From contig JACDER010000092.1 of the NCBI GenBank assembly GCA_013816275.1, positions 1 to 6,236 on the forward strand: a stretch of DNA of 6,236 bases, given 5' to 3'. Of the stretch, positions 5,483-6,236 are shown piece after piece. Positions within the stretch are counted from its first letter, which is position 1; each line of letters begins with the position of its first letter. Source of the stretch: Actinomycetota bacterium (GTDB lineage Bacteria; Actinomycetota; Thermoleophilia; Gaiellales; Gaiellaceae). Below the pieces are notes generated by a model that was not told where the DNA came from, made no database searches, and saw nothing but the letters and a program-made list of their open reading frames with translations. The position numbers were made by a program, and so were the translations under genes.

Positions 5483-5852
5483 GTCCTCTCCAGTCGACGA
5501 CCTTCGCGATGAACACGCCGACGGCAAAGGCCGCGGCCGCGACGACGATCGCATTCGGGCCGCTGCCGGGCTTCTTCTCCTTCTTCTCCTTCTTCTCCTT
5601 CTCCTCGTTCTTCGGTTTCGGCGCCGGCGCCGGTGGCGGTTCTGCGGGCGCCGCCTCGACGTGCCCGTTCGTCGGCGCCTCGCCGCGCAGGCGGGCCATG
5701 ACGAGAGTCGGCTTCAGCTTGCGCAGGAAGACCGCGTCCTCGGCAAGAGGTTCGGCGAGCTTCGCCGCGAAGCCTCCCTCCGCCGCGGCTCTGTGCGAGA
5801 GCTCTTCCAGGAAGGAGGCTCCGCGCTCGAACAGCAGGTCGCCCTTCGTCAT
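5463..5852 (-). CDS. Small membrane protein with EKK-repeat linker, function unknown
   Basis: A 129-aa protein I do not recognise as a named family. Residues about 1-58 look helical and soluble, with FLEELSHRAAAEGGFAAKLA and FLRKLKPTLVMARLRGE. About 66-80 is Pro/Ala rich (APAEPPPAPAPKPK). About 83-94 is a highly charged run of EKK units. About 100-117 is one hydrophobic segment (AIVVAAAAFAVGVFIAKVV), followed by a short tail WRGHAHPRF. This suggests a cytoplasmic head tethered by a charged linker to a C-terminal membrane anchor. The start at 5852 is supported by GGAG 5 nt upstream and by the ATGA overlap with the preceding 42-aa gene; a frame extension upstream to 5960 would only re-read that gene. 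It overlaps the holin-like gene by 20 bp. The coding call is strong from context; function is unknown. Confidence 0.75.
   Translation of the reverse strand: MTKGDLLFERGASFLEELSHRAAAEGGFAAKLAEPLAEDAVFLRKLKPTLVMARLRGEAPTNGHVEAAPAEPPPAPAPKPKNEEKEKKEKKEKKPGSGPNAIVVAAAAFAVGVFIAKVVDWRGHAHPRF
5485..5491 (-). promoter_or_regulatory. Shine-Dalgarno GGAGAGG deciding the holin-like start
   Basis: On the minus strand GGAGAGG precedes the ATG at 5482, with the GGAG core 5 nt away. It supports the 132-aa product over a longer in-frame reading beginning at 5554. It lies inside the coding end of the preceding 129-aa gene. Confidence 0.7.
5571..5606. repeat. 36-nt homopyrimidine tract with 9-bp repeats, encoding EKK units
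   Basis: Thirty-six uninterrupted pyrimidines on the plus strand (purines on the coding minus strand), built from three tandem TTCTTCTCC units plus a shorter TTCTCC. Each 9-bp unit encodes one Glu-Lys-Lys in the 129-aa membrane protein, so loss or gain of a unit keeps the frame. Such mirror-like purine tracts can also adopt triplex structure, though no role is shown here. Confidence 0.85.
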
Positions 5853-5977
5853 CGCTTCTCCGGAGGGTCCTCGCCGGTCGTCGCGCGCCAGATCCTGGCC
5901 GCGACCATGCGCGCAACCATGGCAGCGCCGGCCGCGAGGCCTGCGTAGAGGCCCGACCACATCAGCTTTCGCAACAT
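5849..5977 (-). CDS. DUF4235-like mini membrane protein (42 aa)
   Basis: A very short gene, easily missed by length cut-offs. It encodes MLRKLMWSGLYAG, a hydrophobic glycine/alanine stretch (about 8-28), then ARIWRATTGEDPPEKR. The W-(R/K)-x-x-T-G-x-x-P-P ending after one or two membrane-like segments is what I know from DUF4235 proteins. Those are normally about twice as long, so this may be a minimal or shortened member. It is the first gene of the minus-strand operon. Its TGA overlaps the ATG of the next gene (ATGA at 5849-5852), which argues strongly that it is translated. TAAGCT lies 8 nt before the ATG with no Shine-Dalgarno, pointing to a leader of about 2 nt. It starts 60 bp from the divergent argR. 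Function unknown. Confidence 0.72.
   Translation of the reverse strand: MLRKLMWSGLYAGLAAGAAMVARMVAARIWRATTGEDPPEKR
5858..5861 (-). promoter_or_regulatory. Shine-Dalgarno GGAG deciding the 129-aa protein start
   Basis: GGAG sits 5 nt before the ATG at 5852, within the last codons of the 42-aa gene (the Pro-Glu-Lys-Arg end). Together with the ATGA overlap it fixes the start of the 129-aa protein and argues against the upstream extension to 5960. Confidence 0.65.
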
Positions 5978-5985
5978 TCAGTCCG

Positions 5986-5991
5986 AGCTTA
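5986..5991 (-). promoter_or_regulatory. -10 element (TAAGCT) of the small-membrane-protein operon
   Basis: On the minus strand TAAGCT is followed by eight bases and the ATG at 5977. That is two bases further than at the four leaderless-type genes, so a leader of about 2 nt is expected. There is no Shine-Dalgarno and no convincing -35. It shares the 60-bp divergent region with the argR promoter. Confidence 0.4.
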
Positions 5992-6017
5992 CCGGGACAG
6001 GCCCTCGCACAAACCTC

Positions 6018-6031
6018 TGGATATTTATTCT
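6018..6031. promoter_or_regulatory. ARG box (ArgR operator) on the argR promoter
   Basis: TGGATATTTATTCT matches the E. coli ARG-box half-site pair TGAAT-wwww-ATTCA at 12 of 14 positions (mismatches at base 3 and the last base). It is an AT-rich island in GC-rich DNA, 6 nt before the argR ATG, and its right half coincides with the -10 element. An ArgR hexamer bound here would block argR transcription. Only one box is obvious; ArgR often uses two. Confidence 0.7.
6026..6031 (+). promoter_or_regulatory. -10 element (TATTCT) of argR
   Basis: TATTCT is followed by six bases (CCGGTC) and the ATG at 6038, giving a predicted leaderless argR transcript. It is embedded in the right half of the ARG box. 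No clear -35 is found at the normal distance. Confidence 0.6.
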
Positions 6032-6037
6032 CCGGTC

Positions 6038-6236
6038 ATGCAGCGGCTGCGTCCACTACCGAAGCAGGAACGGCAGCGGTTGCTCACCAGCGTGATCGCA
6101 AGCGGGAGGATCGGGACGCAGCTCGAGTTGCTGACCGCCCTCGAGCGCTCGGGCTGCAAGGTGACCCAGGCCACGGTTTCGCGCGACATACGCGAGCTCG
6201 GGATCCAGAAGGTCCGCGATCCGCTCGGCCAGCCCC
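6038..6236 (+). CDS. argR: Arginine repressor ArgR, N-terminal DNA-binding domain (partial)
   Basis: The first 66 codons are present; the gene runs off the window. ArgR is the hexameric, arginine-responsive regulator of arginine synthesis and catabolism genes. The visible part is its winged helix-turn-helix domain: RQRLLTSVIASGRIGTQLEL, then the recognition region CKVTQATVSRDIRELGI (40-56). This includes the Ser48-Arg49 pair equivalent to residues needed for DNA binding in the E. coli protein, and then the wing QKVRDPLGQP. The arginine-binding oligomerisation domain lies outside the window. The ATG at 6038 is 6 nt after TATTCT and has no Shine-Dalgarno, so the mRNA is probably leaderless. An ARG-box-like palindrome covers this promoter, implying autoregulation. 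In several actinobacteria argR lies in an arg cluster near pheST, which fits this location. Confidence 0.95.
   Translation, partial: MQRLRPLPKQERQRLLTSVIASGRIGTQLELLTALERSGCKVTQATVSRDIRELGIQKVRDPLGQP

Noticed and set aside
5483..5554. N-terminal extension of the holin-like protein to 5554
   Set aside because: Ser/Arg low-complexity sequence re-reading the previous gene; the start at 5482 has a good Shine-Dalgarno.
5097..5948. Plus-strand open frame of 283 codons
   Set aside because: Antisense to the small membrane operon; its leucine run is the reverse reading of the EKK repeat.
5853..5960. N-terminal extension of the 129-aa protein to 5960
   Set aside because: The extra part is Arg/Gly/His-rich, overlaps the 42-aa gene, and the start at 5852 has GGAG and an ATGA overlap.

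Overview
The window is a GC-rich, densely packed piece of bacterial chromosome, most likely from an actinobacterium. The actinobacterial reading rests on the high GC content, GTG starts, genes that appear to be leaderless, and a DUF4235 / holin-X / DUF3618 type membrane-protein cluster. The small cyclic-nucleotide-binding protein resembles ones I associate with deep-branching Thermoleophilia (Gaiellales/Solirubrobacterales), but that finer placement comes from memory and is not proven here.

Layout. (1) Bases 1-2421, plus strand: the last codons of pheS, then a complete pheT, encoding the two subunits of phenylalanyl-tRNA synthetase. (2) 2418-2831, minus strand: a free-standing cyclic-nucleotide-binding domain protein. 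It converges on pheT, and a single CTAG supplies both stop codons. (3) 2886-3593, plus: a secreted tandem cupredoxin with two complete copper sites, divergent from the cyclic-nucleotide protein across a 54-bp promoter region. (4) 3660-4907, plus: a secreted alpha/beta hydrolase of the acyl-CoA thioesterase/BAAT family. (5) 5977-4870, minus: a compact operon of four very small membrane proteins, in order a 42-aa DUF4235-like protein, a 129-aa unknown protein with an EKK-repeat linker, a 132-aa holin-X-like protein and a 73-aa DUF3618-like protein. All junctions overlap, and the operon's tail overlaps the hydrolase gene by 38 bp. (6) 6038-end, plus: the start of argR, divergent from that operon, with a near-consensus ARG box on its own promoter.

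Two threads join these parts. First, four genes that begin transcription units (cyclic-nucleotide protein, cupredoxin, hydrolase, argR) each have a TAnnCT hexamer exactly 6 nt before the start codon and no Shine-Dalgarno. This is the arrangement expected of leaderless mRNAs; the small-membrane-protein operon has the same motif 2 nt further away. Two internal genes of that operon do have Shine-Dalgarno sequences. Second, pheST lying near arginine genes is an order I recall from other actinobacteria; here an envelope/secretion cassette lies between them.

The least explained parts are the four-gene small membrane operon and the tandem cupredoxin, whose first domain is strongly acidic and second strongly basic. 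There is no gene-free stretch over 300 bases. I saw no tRNA or rRNA gene, CRISPR array, insertion sequence or attachment site.
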